In this document: piece by piece, positions 63,972 to 64,000 of the stretch
How positions within the stretch are numbered: the stretch's first letter is position 1
How the letters are laid out: each line of letters opens with the position of its first letter
NCBI RefSeq assembly: GCF_014323725.1
Contig: NZ_JABVED010000020.1
Location: forward strand, 27,524-91,523
From: Actinokineospora xionganensis
GTDB lineage: Bacteria > Actinomycetota > Actinomycetes > Mycobacteriales > Pseudonocardiaceae
Direction: 5' to 3'
Length of the DNA stretch: 64,000 nt
Program-made: the position numbers and the translations under genes
The notes under the pieces: model-generated
Databases searched by the model: none
What the model saw: the letters and a program-made list of their open reading frames with translations, nothing else
What the model was told of the DNA's origin: nothing

Positions 63972-64000
63972 GCCCTTTTCATCCTGGGCTGGATGCGTTG

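Overview
The window is high-GC actinobacterial chromosome. Codon use is strongly GC3-biased, GTG starts are frequent, and several genes look leaderless. Gene order follows, from my memory of that genome, the Mycobacterium tuberculosis stretch Rv2179c to Rv2218 almost gene for gene. It runs from RNase AS and the PlsC acyltransferase through an ArsA-like ATPase, FadD15, PimB, NlpC/P60, a DEDD/GIY-YIG nuclease, TrpD, CtaE-QcrCAB, CtaF-CtaC, AsnB, adenosine kinase, ErpA, glycerate kinase, CobU-CobT-CobS, IlvE and PepA to Lpd, the E2 acyltransferase, LipB and LipA. There are two NlpC/P60-type wall proteins, and gene content between the landmarks differs from mycobacteria. This suggests a Pseudonocardiales-type organism; genus is not determinable here.

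Layout. 1-11.6 kb: envelope lipid genes (PlsC, FadD15, PimB) with a translationally coupled ArsA-like/CxWCPxC/ROK trio. 11.6-16.6 kb: cell-wall hydrolases and an NYN-domain protein. 16.7-20.5 kb: repair-type nuclease, a repeat-bearing intergenic stretch, a YbaB-like protein, a stand-alone RAM protein and a secreted serine hydrolase. 20.6-30.7 kb: respiratory supercomplex genes (QcrB, QcrA, QcrC, CtaE; then CtaF and CtaC) around a receiver-like protein with TrpD and a dehydrogenase/aminotransferase pair. 30.9-38 kb: AsnB, an XRE/Map divergent pair, adenosine kinase, ErpA and glycerate kinase. 38-44 kb: aldo/keto reductase, late cobalamin genes, IlvE and a permease. 44-52 kb: PepA, Lpd, E2 and LipB, a lipoate-centred group completed by LipA at 57 kb. 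52-57 kb: an islet splitting lipB from lipA, with three tandem paralogous membrane proteins, a TetR regulator, an unknown protein and an SDR. 58-61 kb: DedA, a lipoprotein, a zinc-ribbon membrane protein and a frameshifted HAF-repeat gene. 61-64 kb: visibly lower-GC DNA with a DUF3892 protein, an XRE/ImmA pair and tandem operator-like repeats, probably the edge of a mobile element.

The core genes are housekeeping. The least explained material is: the three-gene paralog array (one copy half-size and split, one apparently starting at ATC); a VanY-type peptidase fused to a catalytically degenerate NlpC/P60 domain; a 56-bp inverted repeat built from four copies of a 19-mer; two divergent leaderless promoter pairs; and the repeats and broken genes at the low-GC edge. 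I did not find a clearly new multi-gene defence or biosynthetic system. The paralog array is the best candidate for undescribed biology.
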